Source: Tilletia caries (taxonomy: Eukaryota; Basidiomycota; Exobasidiomycetes; Tilletiales; Tilletiaceae). Taken from it: a stretch of DNA of 64,000 nucleotides. How positions within the stretch are numbered: the stretch's first letter is position 1; every line of letters starts with the position of its first letter. Below are positions 34,090 through 45,748 of the stretch, in pieces. A model generated the notes under the pieces. The model was not told the origin of the DNA, did not search any database, and saw nothing but the letters and a program-made list of their open reading frames with translations. Made by a program: the position numbers and the translations under genes. The stretch covers positions 1,364,001 to 1,428,000 of the forward strand of contig JALUTQ010000007.1 of assembly GCA_032718865.1 (NCBI GenBank). The letters run 5' to 3'.

Positions 34090-36783
34090 ACTACAAGTCT
34101 GGAAGAGCCTTCGGCCCAACCGTGACCCGTGGGCTGACCTACATATGGTTAGATCGATAGTAGTCATCAACATGTGTGGCATTCTGGCAAGTTTCCGGTA
34201 CTCAGGCCGCAGGTGATGGACGATCAATCATGGGCTCGAATTTTGCATGAGGGAAGAGGAAAGGTAAAACAGAAAACAGGCATAGATGTGGCTGGCTGAT
34301 TGAGGATGCTGCTCTGAAGGGGGCGTATGGTAGATGTACATGCTCAAAAAGACCTCGAAACTCACTACTGTTGCTACTTGGGCGCCGCCCGCAACGCCGA
34401 TGGATCCGGATGGATCGTGGAGCCGTGGGGGACGAAGGAGGAGAGGGCCGTCTAAATGTCTCTGCATGCGCTTGCGATTGCTCTGAGCTGGTTGCGGTCG
34501 CGCGGATTACGGATATGCTTGAGGCTTGAAGCTATGAGACATGAGTCGAGGCAGATGAGAGACCTGTCGAGTTGTGGGATGGCTGCTGTGGGGTGCGTGA
34601 CTGTTGCTGATGCGGACGGTGTTCGATCTTTGGTGTCTGCTGTTATTGCTGTAGAATGTAGTCCCCCGGGCGACCGGGAGGCCTCGACTGCGGACGATGG
34701 AATGCAGGATGCTCTGAGCGATGTGCGGTGCTGACCGAGGGGAAGCGAAGCACCAAGGATATGATGGAGGGGCGGGACTCGGGAAAGCCCGCCGCCTAAT
34801 GATGCAAAGAGCGATGCCTTGTGCTTGAATCTTGAGCCCGCGCCCAGCCGGGTCGTTGGACGTTGGCGATGTGTGGCAGGCCGAGGATTGTCTGGCCGTC
34901 GTGCGAGCCGCGAGGGAGGAAAACCGCGGTCAGTTAAGTTGGAAACCTGGAATCTCTCTCGAATTCCCGCCCGGTCGATCTACGGAATGCGCACCTTCTC
35001 CGTCTGACTGAGCTGGTCAGACTTCAGAGCAGTCGGCAAACTTGCAGTCGAGCTCCGAGCACCGATCCGTCGTCACGCTCATCATTTCGATTCTGGCTTC
35101 TGGCAGGGATAATAGATGAGAGAACAGAGAATGGGGGAGTGATGATTGCAAAGGGGAGTCCAAGGCGGGTCAGGTATCCGTTTCAGACGTCTGTTCGGAA
35201 GGAGGAGAAGGTGAGCTTCATCCAAGGTGTGCTATCGAGTGTTTTGCAGATATGAAAAGCCAGTGAATAAGGGCAAAGTGGCGCTAGTAGCTCAAGCCCC
35301 AATAGGGGTATCCCTCACCTCCATATTCTGGAATTTCATCGACCAACTCCACTGCTGTCCGTCGATGCGACTCGAAACGGGGGGGTCTATCAGGGTCAAT
35401 TGCTATTTGCTGGTCGCCGATGGAGATGCCGTGTTGGCCGTCATGGAAGGTGAGGTTGCCCATGTTCCCTCCAGACCCGGCTTCCATCAAGACGCCCTGT
35501 TGGATGATGAATTGTGTTCGGGTTCGCTCTGTTGCCTTCAAAGCCGTTTCGTGTCACTCGTCTGCGTTGCGCTTCAGTCTCGGAAAGTTGAGCATCCTGT
35601 TCTTCGAAGGGAGGAGAGAAATCGTCAGTAAATCGATAAGGGTCCAGTGATTGCCGATGTGGCATTTCGAAGGCAGCCTCCGCTCATTGGTTTGCTGTAT
35701 GATGCTGTACACCACCAGGGTCGGCACGGCTGGTGAGCGGCTGGTACTGCCACTGGGACCGCTGCTGCTGGCCTGCTGCTGCTTGAATCGCCCATACCGA
35801 GCGAAGCCGATGTGATGGGCGGTGTCATGTAGGGACCGGGCGTCATTGTCCGTACGCCGTCACGTCCCGTCCTGGATGTAAGAGAGAATGGCAAGAGAGG
35901 TAGGCTGGTTGTCGTGATCCTGGAAATACATCATATATGTAACATGGGTTCGAAGGTCAAGTATTTGCCGAACGGGAACTGGGAAGACACCTTTAACACT
36001 CACAGAAGTTGACTGTTGATGCTGCATACTGCGGTCTTCAGCACGTAATGCTTTGCAGCTTGCTGGAAACTTGAGGAAGGCGGAAGCGAAAGATGGAGGA
36101 AAAAGATGGCATGATCAACGATGTGCGAGGAGTGAAGACAAAAGTGAGAGGAGTTGCCAGATGGGTATGGTATGATAAGACTGTAGGAAAAAGACAGATA
36201 AGGGACGCGATGCTCTGAGCGATGATTGTTGAATGTAGAACTGCGAAGCAGGCGGACCGGTAGAGATGAATAGGGAAGCGCACAGGATAGGACTTGACAG
36301 CTGAAAGGCGGTGGTCAGTTACGCAAGTAAAAAATCACCTTGGTCAGATGGTCAGCACTCAGCAGTCTAGCAGTGGGTCATGGTCAGTGATTCAGTGTTG
36401 GCACTTGGCAGTGACATTGCCGCGTTGGCCTATGGCCATGGAGATTGGAGATTCTCACAGACCACAGAGAATTAACAGGCGACGTTGTTGACAGCTGAAT
36501 TGAAGATGGAGGAGAGGGGGAGTGGGGGATGAACGGCTGCGTAGTCTCGACACTCGAACGTCGGGCTTGGCCTTGGCCGCCGACGACGGCTGCGGGCACT
36601 TACGGACCGGCCTCGGCCGACATGAAGGAAGGTGATGAAATGAAATGAGGCGGCGACGATATGAGGCCAGAGACTCGACTACAGCTTTAACATATCTAGG
36701 ATTTCGATATCGTGGCTCAATTGGGGAAATGAAACGGGATTTGGTCTGAACCGCCGAAACGCCATATCGTACTGCAACGTTAA

Positions 36784-36836
36784 CGAAATCGTTGCAGTAC
36801 CTCATCTACTGCCTAGAACTGGCGAATACCCCTGGT
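36784..36836. repeat. 53-bp inverted repeat, right arm
   Basis: Exact reverse complement of 33854-33906. It begins 90 bp past the DDB1 stop codon, so it should lie in or near the DDB1 3' UTR. Confidence 0.9.
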
Positions 36837-36925
36837 CTTCGGGGACCCGCTTCCGCCGCACCCGCACCCGCGCACGCCCACGAAGCACGACCGACCGAGA
36901 GACGGCCTGAGACGGCGCGCCCCGC

Positions 36926-39900
36926 TCAGCACAACCTCGCCAAGCCCGCAACAGCATCCGCAAGCCCGTCCCTTTCCTCCTCCGCCTCGTCTCCCCAATA
37001 CCCTTCCTCGCACTCCCCCTTCCACCGCTCCACCACCCTCGCCCGCTCCTCGCTCCTCAGCTCCAAGAACCGGCCCAGGAGCACATCCCCGTCCACAAAG
37101 CCATACGAGGCCATCTCCCGATGGTCCGTCCGGAACGCGCGCCATTCGCGGACGGGGATGTTTCCTAGCGTCGGGCATTCGCCGTCTACTGCTTGGACCA
37201 GGCAGGCAAGGAGCGTCCCGCAGCGGTTGCCCATGTCGGCGAGCAGGCCCAGTGCGCCGCCTGCCGTGCAGAACACGACATTCGGACGGATCGTGTCCTT
37301 CATCACCGAGAGACCCTCCTGATGCAGTAGTGCCCCTGTAGAAAGAAAAATCCAACCACACCGTCAGCAGACGTACCCAATCCATGTAGATATACCCAGA
37401 GACTCACCCTTCCGGAATCGATTCACCATATCACCCAGATGAAAGTGGCCCCTCCGCTTGATGACATGCGTGAAATCACCCTCCGCCCTCGGCTCCGTAT
37501 TCGAGCTCCGTTCCCCAGCCACAGCCTCCCTCGCATTCCCCTCCAGATCCGTGGCCCCGGCACGACCAGCAGCCTCCTGCTGTCGCGCCCGGATCGCAGG
37601 CGTCACCACCGTCCGCGCCGACACGAACAGGTTGAACGAAAGGTCCGCACCGACGAACGACTGCGCCTTACTACTCAGCTCCTCCACCGCGCTCGTCCAT
37701 GACGGGTCGCATTCCCGCGCCAGCTCGCTCACTTTGCCGTTACCCTCGTCGAGCTTGAGCACCACGAGCGAGCGCATCGCATCGCCTACGAGCAACCGAC
37801 CCGGATCCGCAGCAGGCGCAACGAGCGTCGTCGCAAAGAACGCACATGCCCACGCGCCCCTTCTCTGCAGACTCAGCTCCCGCTCCGCCGACGAGGACGG
37901 TCGAGTCTGGTACGAGACCACCTGCGAGTTGATCGCAGCGACCAGGAAGCCTTGCGCGCCGACGACTGCATTCACCCCACCTCGGACTTTCTGGCTGAAG
38001 GCAGTGGAAAGCTCGCGGTCCCCTGACTTCCACCGGCTCGGAACGAGCTCCAGACCGATAATTCGGCCAGAGAGTGTTTCGCTCTCCATCGGGTTGTCCC
38101 AGCCCGTGCCTACGACGAAGAACGTCCGCCCGCCGAGAGTTACACATTCGATGCAATGCGGATGCTCCCCAGCCTCGAGATCCAACGAGTCTATGGCTGC
38201 AGGTGATCAAAGGCGAAGAGCGTGTTTGTTAGCAAAAAGCATGCTCACTACTACTGCTCTTCCCATTAACAGCATCTCCAATACTCACTCTCAAACGTCT
38301 CCTGATCAACAACAACGACCTTCCCTCTCATACCCTTCCCCCTCCTTGCCTTCCCCTTCCCATCAACAACAGCCCCATCCCCCTCGGGAACGTACTTCCA
38401 CGTAATGACCCCAAACGCCCGCTTGCCCTCGCTGGCGTCCAGCGCAATCCCCAAAGGATTATCTGACCCCAGATTGACCGTCTCGATCTCGATCTTCTTC
38501 GCTTCGCCGACTTGGAGGACATGTACACTCGTCGACGACGGTGCGGACGAGCCTGTCGCAGTCGCAGCGGCGGTGGTCGAGCCCTGGACGAGGATCACCT
38601 CCGAAGCGCCTCCTCCCTCCGCTGGCAACGTCGCACCCGCAGCTCGCAGCGAGCCATAGCTCAACGCGCTATAGTTCAACCTCCCATTCGACTCATACAG
38701 CAAGACGGGCTTATCCCCGCTGACGAGCACGCCCTCGACTCCCTTTATCGATCGGAGCGGAGTCAGCGATCGGATCGGCGTCGAGCCGAGGGAGACGGTC
38801 CGGCGGTCGCTGATGGTGAGCTTGAGGGAGGCTGTTGCTGCTGATGGTGCTTCTGCTGTGTCTGTGATCGCGGTACTCAGCTCTGCATCGGCGCGGTCTA
38901 GGCGGTACGAGATCAGCGCACCGTCCGCAAAGCCGACGAATAGGTACATCGCGCCCAGTTGTGCCGAGTCTGTCGAAGTCAAGGCCGATCCACAGTCGAA
39001 GGGATGCACGAGGACCCGGCATGGCAGCGAGCTGAACATCTGCATCGACAACAACTCCGGCGTGACGTCTTCCAGCGTAGGCAGCGCATAGAGCCGAACC
39101 GACCGCTTCACAAAGAAGCCAGCGGTGAGAAGCGAGTACTCATTCGTTCCAGATCCAATCGTACACAAGTTCAAGCTGGCCACGTCGTCCTCCACCGGTA
39201 CGGAACAGACGCGCTCGATCGACGCTCCGCGAGCTTGAAGATGGATGATTTTCCTGTCCGCACGGGCCAGCATGATCCGCCCGCGCTCATCAACAGCCGC
39301 AACCACCGTCGTCCCAACACCTTCTCCATCGACTCCCCACTCAGCCCGAAGCGTGACCTCGCCGTTATCCCGAATCTGCACCACGCGTACCCGCGAAGCC
39401 GAAACGACGACGACGTTAAACGAGTCCCCTTCTTCCGTCGGCAGTGCAGACGCAGCAAGCACGGACTCCGCACTGAACCCCACCGTCTCCAAACCAGCGC
39501 TGAGAGGTTCCCAACGAAGATCGCCATCCACAATCGTCTGCAGGAAGCCCTCAGTTCGTTCTGGGTAGGAGAGTAGGACGATATGCCCCTCTTGAACAGT
39601 CCCACCCGTGCTCCCTCCGGTACGCCCAAGGATAAACACAGCCGATGGCGCCGCCGCGGAAGCACCCACGGAGTCGAGCGAGATCGACCCGCGCTCGATG
39701 ATCTCCGCGCCCGTGCGGACGGAGCGAAGACTTCCACTGGGACCGGTGCCGGAGCATGTAACGATGCGCGCGGGTAGATTGGAGGAAGAAGTCGAGGAAG
39801 AGGGATCACCTCCGGTTCCCTTTCCGTGGTCGATGACGAAGTCGATGATGGGCGCTAGGTTCGGGAAGCGCTTGTACTCTTGTACCCCGGCCGAGAGATG

Positions 39901-41879
39901 CCCCTTCCCAGTCGCAGAGGCAGAGGCAGATACCCGCTGGGAATCGCCATCCACCTCCATACCATCCTCCTCCTCGCCGTCCTCCCACTCGTCCCTCACT
40001 CCACCACTCTCGCTCGTCGTCGCCGTCGTGTTCGAATCGACATAGGGAGAGGGAACGAACTCAGGCTCGATCCGGACAAGCGCCGAGTCGCCGACCATAG
40101 ACGCAACCTGCAGGAACCCTTCTCCGAGGTAGAGCAACCCGCCAGAACCAGAGCCAGGCCGCGGGATGTTCCCAATCTTCGAGACCTGCATCGAGACTGG
40201 CGCGTAACGTTTCCGACCCGAGACCTCAGCGTTGAGAGTGAGGGAGATGACGAGGGAATGTAGGATGCCTGCTTGCGTTGCGAAGAGGACTCGGATGGCG
40301 GCTGTCCGGTCGTCGGACGCTGTCTGTCTGATGCCGTCGTCCTCCACCGCCGTCGTCGACGAAGGGGAAGTGGAAGAGGAGGACGCAGGTTCCGCTTGCA
40401 CGATCGCGGCGACGACTTGGACAGGCTTCCGGAAGGCCGTGCGAAGGATCTCTCCCCGTGAAGAGCCGCTGTCGCCTGAGACAGTCCCGGCGCCAGACTC
40501 GCGCCGTCGTTTGCCATGCTCGTTGACTGTTGCGCTGGCCTCGTGCGGGCTGATAGACGACGAGGCAGAGGACGGGTCGAGTGCGGACGCGTCCGATTCG
40601 AATTCAGTCCCCTTGCGCCTCTTTCCCTTTGCCGTACTGCTGCTGATTCCTGCCACCGCTGGGGCTTCCTGATTCTCAGACGACGACGAACCCGCCAAGG
40701 CCGACGAGGACCCACCCAAGGCCGAAGGCGGAGGCGGCACATACAACACACAACTCTCCGAAAAGACGAGAACGCCACCACCGGCGCGCGCGGGCAGGGC
40801 CAGCAAGAAGTGAGCGCCCAATGCCTCGATGTAGGGCAGGGGCACATGTGCCCGTGTGGATTCCTGTGCAGCGAGCTTCTTGTCGCGGGCGAGGAGGGCT
40901 GGGATGGAGCGGTCTGCGCCCTTGGCGGAGGGGCCGTAGGTCTTGACGGTGCTGTTACGACCTGATCGGCGCGTACCTGAGGCGGCGGTGTTGGAGCCCT
41001 GGCTGCTCCCCTCGGCCGCTGCTGCTGCTTTTGCTGTAGTGGAAGAGGAGGAGGAGGAAGGGGTGGGCCCGGGCGTGGGAGTGGGTGGAGGGCCCCAGGG
41101 ACAGGGCGTGAGTTCTTGCTTGTCGGTGTCGATCCAGTGGAAGGAGAGTACGGGGAGGCACTGCGGGCCCAGGCCGGGCAGGGTTGTCGGGGTGGAGGAG
41201 AGGGAGAGGAGGGCGACGAGGGGAGGAAGGGGAGCTGTGCTGAGGTTCCGGCTGTCTAGGAAGGTTGTCTGGATCAACGTAGGATGTGGCAGTCTGCAGA
41301 ATTGGGATATTCAGTACGAGAATCGATGCGCGGACAAGCTGTTGTGAAAGATCAAGCTGACCTGAGATCGAAGCCTGCGAGCGCGCCGATTGGGCTGGGA
41401 GTGGAGGGAGGCTGTGCAAGTGCGTCGGCGGGGAGGGGCACGACTCTAGCATTGCCGGCGTAGGTATGTGTGAAGACGATGGGAGTATGTGTGTGATCGA
41501 TGCCTGTGAAGCTGTCGAGACACATGCCGATGCCGAGCTCGGCGGGAGAGCGTACGGAGTCCTGGAGCTGTATGACGGTGTGAGTTGCATACCGAGCGTG
41601 TGTGCCTGGCTCTGGGACGAGGATGAGGAGTCTGGGGACGGGATGGTCAGTGAGGATGCAGAGACTGCCGGGTCGTGAGGGAAGAGTGGCCGCCTGTAAG
41701 ATGCGAGCATTGAATGGCAGAGTGGCTATTCTTGCTAGCGGCTCTGCTGCTGCTGCTGCTGTTGCTGCTGTGGACAGGATGTCGATCGAGCTGTGGCCGA
41801 CGAAGGCGATGGTGCTGGCCGATGTGCGCACCGATGCACTGCGCGCCGAGGCTGGGTGCAGATGCGTGAGATACAGCAT
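36926..41879 (-). CDS. DDB1: DNA damage-binding protein 1 homologue (DDB1/CPSF-A family)
   Basis: A three-propeller adaptor of CUL4 ubiquitin ligases. Exons on the minus strand are 41879-41362, 41293-38289, 38196-37408 and 37335-36926, in phase, 1573 residues. Matches along the length include FDLRLPHPTLIQTTFLD across intron 1, LGEGFLQVASMVGDSALVRI, the FPNLAPIIDFVID...RIVTCSGTGPSGSLRSVRTG block (the LGPIVDM...LVTCSG-SLR equivalent), YLFVGFADGALISYRL, and the CPSF-A C-terminus with FHLGDMVNRFRKG, WRAFRTDHREMASYGFVDGD and the last helix. It is about 430 residues longer than human DDB1 because of Ser/Thr/Pro insertions, especially in propeller A. CPSF160 and SF3B3 are relatives, but VDGD-LL-RFLEL and the TCSG-SLR block favour DDB1. 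Confidence 0.9.
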
Positions 41880-42178
41880 GCTCTCCCCTTCTCGCTGCTG
41901 AGCTTGAGTCGATGCTGAGCGTGCTGCTGCTGACCGAGGTCATTCTCGCTGGAGTGAGAGTGAGCGTGAGTGGTGGTCCCTGCACACCTCCACCTCCACC
42001 TCCACCTCCACCTCCACCTCCACCTCCACCTCCACATTGGGGCGGTCACTTTCCCACGCTTCCCTCTCTCCCTCAACCTTCCTCACTACTCACTCGCACA
42101 CACACTGCACACTCCTCAAGCCAGGACTGAAGACGGGCTGTATACATAGAGAGCTCGCCCATCCGCGTGTGTGTCAAG
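41880..42178. promoter_or_regulatory. Divergent promoter DDB1/CSTF2
   Basis: 299 bp between divergent start codons, containing a (CCACCT)n array. Both genes must be driven from here. Confidence 0.55.
41984..42036. repeat. (CCACCT)n hexamer array
   Basis: About eight to nine uninterrupted copies of CCACCT within the DDB1/CSTF2 promoter. Strong purine/pyrimidine strand asymmetry. Confidence 0.9.
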
Positions 42179-43790
42179 ATGCCCCAACCACGAGGCTCCC
42201 ACGTCGTCTTCGGTACGTCTCTCCTCTCTGGGTCCGCTCCTGCACCTGCTGCTACTCTCCAACCACCAGCTGAATTCCTATGTATATACTTCCCTTCGCA
42301 GTGGGTAACATTCCCTACGACATGACAGAGGAACAGCTTGCAAACGTATTCAGAGAAGTCGGAAACGTCGTCGCCTTTCGGTAAGTCTCTGCTCAACAGC
42401 ATCGCCCAATCAATCGCAGCCCTCACTCACTCCCATTCTCCATCCACATCAGACTCGTCTTTGACAGAGACACAGGAAAGCCAAAGGGCTACGGCTTCTG
42501 CGAGTATGAAGGTAGGCTTCTCCCCTGCTCCCGAGCCTTCTCCATCACTCTCCTGGCTCACCTTATCCTCCCGCCTCCTCAGACTCCGACACTGCCAAGT
42601 CCGCCGTCCGAAACTTGAACGAAGTAGACGTAGGCGGCCGCAATCTCCGCGTAGACTTCGCAGACCCGGACGAACGCCTCGAGGGCAAAACGACAACTAT
42701 GGGACAGCTCAATATAAACGACCTGCCGCCTTCAAATCCCAACCTTCGGCCTACGGGGCCAGCCGCAGGAGCAGGAGCAGGGGCAGGGAGAGGTGGAGCT
42801 GGGCCCGTCGGCGTGCCTGGTAACGGCTGGGCCGGTGCTGGACGCGGAGCAGGAGGCGGAGGCGCGCCGCCAGGTCCTGCAGGAGCTCCTGCCGATCAAG
42901 TCTTGCCTCAGGGTCAACCTCTCCAACCGGGCGTCTCCTCGGCGGATGCGATTACCCGGACCCTGGCTGCTTTGCCTCCTCAGCAGCTGATGGACATCAT
43001 GAGTCATATGAAGGTGTGTATTTTTAGAATACAGATCCGTTTATGCAAGGAGAAGCTCACCGTGGTACTTTCTTTTCCCAGGCGCTCGTCACATCTTCTC
43101 CCGAACAAGCCGCTTCTCTGCTCTCAGCGCATCCGCAACTCGCATATGCGCTCTTTCAGGTGCGTACTTCTCGGGGCGCGCGATGTGACAGAGATCCTTT
43201 GCCGACAGAAATACTGATGCTTTCACGTTCTCAAAACCAGGCCATGCTGATGATGAATGTAGTCGACCCCGCCCTTCTACAAGTGAGTATCCCCTTCATC
43301 CGCCCGACTTTGTTACAGAACTGATCGCCTTCAATCATGCGTTCCCGTCGTTTCCCTTCATCAGAGAATCCTCACATCCTCCGGCGCTCTAGGCGGAGCA
43401 GCTCCCCCAACCAACGCAGCACCGCCCGCAGCCACGCCTGCACCGCAATCAGCACCGATCCCAACACCTCGGCTGCCGCCTGCTGCTGCTGTTGCTTCCC
43501 CTGTTCCTGCTGCTGCTGCGCCCATGCCGCCTCCAACACATGCCCCTGCTGCTGCTCCTTCCCAACCCGCCCAAATCCCACCTGGGCTCGGCGACCAGCA
43601 GAAAGTGAGCCTTTCCACCCCCTACCCCTTCCTCTCCTGTTGCGCTCGTCAAAGACTGACTCCAATCTCTTCATGGTGGCAGGCTCTGCTGATGCAAGTG
43701 CTCAAGCTGACGGACGAGCAGATCAACGCGCTGCCTCCAGAGCAAAAGGCGTCCATCATGCAACTCAAGGCACAGTACGGACGCGCGTAA
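42179..43790 (+). CDS. CSTF2: Cleavage stimulation factor 64-kDa subunit homologue (CstF-64/Rna15)
   Basis: An RNA-binding subunit for mRNA 3'-end cleavage. Eight exons: 42179-42212, 42302-42380, 42453-42511, 42583-43013, 43082-43159, 43241-43282, 43365-43604 and 43683-43790, all in phase, 356 residues. The RRM spans about residues 9-85: VVFVGNIPYDMTEEQLANVF (RNP2), then KPKGYGFCEYE (RNP1) and the last strand GRNLRVDFAD. The hinge region is PPQQLMDIMSHMK, ALVTSSPEQAASLLSAHPQL, AYALFQAMLMMNVVD. A Pro/Ala linker follows, and the conserved C-terminal helix bundle is ALLMQVLKLTDEQINALPPE and QKASIMQLKAQYGRA. It is the most intron-rich gene in the window. Confidence 0.95.
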
Positions 43791-43947
43791 CCGTGCCGGA
43801 TTTTCACACTTATCAAACGACACTTTTGCTCGGCACTGTGTAATTTTGAAAGAGCCTAAGACTCTTCTCCAACACTCAAATCGATCGTGATGGCCGCCCG
43901 CGCTTCACTGGAGTTTGGGGGGTCCTATTGACAAATGAATAGGAGTA

Positions 43948-44473
43948 CAGTAGACTCCCTCCTAGACCATAGCCTCGGAAGCCATAACCCCTCCAAAAGC
44001 CATACAAGATTCTTCTCCCCGGTCGGTGCGTATGTAAAATGGGGTCTTAAGCCATACAGCCATACTCTCTCAAAGCCATAATTCGCGGAGCGGAAAGTCA
44101 GCATGGCTTCGAGGGAGTTTTGGCTCGCAACACGGTGTTGCGAGGGTGTCGACACGGTGTTGCGAATTTTTCAACACGGTGTCGCGAAAATTTGATTGGT
44201 CTGTGCGCTGGTTTTTGAGAAAATTGTACATGGGCAAAACTCCCTGGGCCGATCACCTCTATGGCCGATCACGTAGCCCTTCCCCCCGAAGGTGATCGAC
44301 ACTTTTCGAGGTTCTACTCACTGTACGAGCATCCCTGGGCTCTTATTGCGCGTTGGCTGCTCCTTTTGTAGCCCCTATGGCGCCGTTCCCTCCGTACCCA
44401 TACTCCCTCAAAGCCATACTTTTTTTCTTTCTCCCGACCGCCATGGCTTAAGACTTTAAGAGGGAGTCTACTG
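43948..44473. mobile_element. pogo/Fot1-type MITE
   Basis: 526 bp whose ends are the inverted repeats CAGTAGACTCCCTC, flanked by TA on both sides (43946-43947 and 44474-44475). The CAGT end and TA duplication are typical of the pogo/Fot1 branch of Tc1/mariner elements. Inside there are three near copies of ACACGGTGTYGCGA around 44138-44190 and several AGCCATA motifs near both ends. There is no ORF, so it is non-autonomous. It lies about 160 bp downstream of the CSTF2 stop. Confidence 0.85.
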
Positions 44474-44783
44474 TAATTTGTAAATCAATAAGAGTCTTAC
44501 TGTTTTACTACACAAGGATCAAGTTGACCGCACATAAATGTGCGGCCGCAAAGGGTGTGTCTACAAAGTTTGTGCAAAGCAATCAATGAATAGGGCATTT
44601 TGGCGGTGAAGAGCTGGGCAGTGGGCTGCGTTTTCTCGCCTTATTAACTCCTTGAATCCTGTGATGTAACATGTATGAATTATGACACACGATACACACT
44701 GGTGAGGAAAGCTTTGGACTTGGCATGCGTACAGTGTACTATGTATTGACATTGAAACTGAATGAAGTGCGTGTGTAAATTTA
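44474..44783. other. AT-rich spacer
   Basis: About 300 bp, much more AT-rich than the gene block to the left. No gene seen. Confidence 0.4.
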
Positions 44784-45337
44784 GTTATGTATATGTACCT
44801 TCGTACGCGGTATCAGGGTGGCGCAGCCACCCTTCAACCGCGCACACTTTACCCGTAAATGAGCATCCTTGAGACCTTGAAGGAAAAGATGCAGATTGTG
44901 GGCGATCTCGGTCAGATGGACGGTCCTGGCTGCCTGAGGAACGAGAGGAGTGAGTGTTTCAACGGTAGGACCCTCCCTGATGGAGCCGACGCACATGCAT
45001 GCAGCTTCGCGCCTTCTCCAGTCTTCGCTCTTCATGCTACCCTCGATGAAGTGGATGGCGGGCATGTCGATGGCGTCGCCGACACAGGCTGTTATTCGAC
45101 CGATGCAGGTAGCGGCTGCGGAGACGTCCCATTCGTCCTCGTCCTGAGTGAGGAGAAGGTTCATGCTCGCCTGGTCCTCTTGTGCTTTGGTTTCGAGTTT
45201 CTTCTCTGCGTCCGTCCGCACAGCCGGATCTGTATCAAGCACAGATGAGAGAGAGAGGGAGAAAGCGAGGTGAGCATGATGAGGCCTGTGAGTAAATGCA
45301 GCATGACATGTACGCACGAGGCGAGAGCGACTTCTGG
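44784..45337 (-). pseudogene. Importin-beta (karyopherin-beta 1) pseudogene, main fragment
   Basis: On the minus strand, 45229 down to about 44840 encodes a clear importin-beta HEAT-repeat stretch: QDEDEWDVSAAATCIG, ACVGDAIDMPAIHFIEG, KSEDWRRREAACMCVGSI and REGPTVETLTPLVPQA. It is preceded by the family's N-terminal PAVRTDAEKKLETKAQED, so about 300 residues that normally lie between are missing. An intron with GTGCGT and CAG separates this from the tail of exon 1 at 45337-45318 (KSLSP). The C-terminal part drifts out of homology and stops at 44781. The rest of exon 1 continues at 48609, beyond an inserted LTR element. It cannot make a working karyopherin. Confidence 0.75.
44815..44833. repeat. 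8-bp-stem hairpin AGGGTGGCG-C-AGCCACCCT type
   Basis: Perfect hairpin with an 8-bp stem. A second version with a compensated base pair is at 54874-54892. Confidence 0.6.
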
Positions 45338-45603
45338 TGTGCTGGACGAGGTCCATGTGGCTCTTATCTTATCTTATCTGTTCTCTTCCTCTTCCTCTTC
45401 GTTTCCTTTCCTTTTCTCACACTCGCACTCCTCCGCATAGCAACACCAGTACCTCCACATTTCCCACGCTATCCTCTCTGCTCCTCATCTTTTCCCTTCC
45501 CGAGCTCATCCTTTGTACTTAGTCCTTTTTTCCTCGTCATTCACTCACACTTCACTTTCCACATACTACTAGTAGACTCATCAGTCATCTCTAGTCTAGT
45601 ATA
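45338..45603 (+). repeat. E1 left LTR
   Basis: 266 bp, pyrimidine-rich. It contains CTCCGCATAGCAACACC, a block also seen in the right LTR of element E2. Confidence 0.9.
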
Positions 45604-45748
45604 TGGTGATGAGAGTAGATCTGCTCTGCTGAGCGAACGACGCAGGCCGAGCAACCCACAGACCACAATCCCTTCCCTCACTCTTCTCTCCTAATCCTTT
45701 TTTTCACATCCTCAGACCTCAATCCCTCTCTACTTTACACACCTAACG

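Larger units (their letters stand above)
32564..36925. other. Gene-poor 4.3-kb interval
   Basis: No frame in this stretch resembles a known protein, and no set of exons on either strand could be joined convincingly. It holds a GGGAACT short tandem array at about 33076-33110, a 38-bp palindrome at 34052-34089, and two perfect 53-bp inverted repeats that bound 33907-36783. It covers the promoter of the Zn2Cys6 gene at its left and the DDB1 3' UTR at its right. Confidence 0.6.

Noticed and set aside
33874..34227. 117-codon minus-strand frame beside the left 53-bp repeat
   Set aside because: It crosses the palindrome and has no homology pattern, no splice partner and no conserved features.
35280..36060. 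Possible spliced minus-strand gene with Gln- and Ser-rich pieces
   Set aside because: Exon pieces could be joined only with arbitrary splice choices and gave no recognisable domain.
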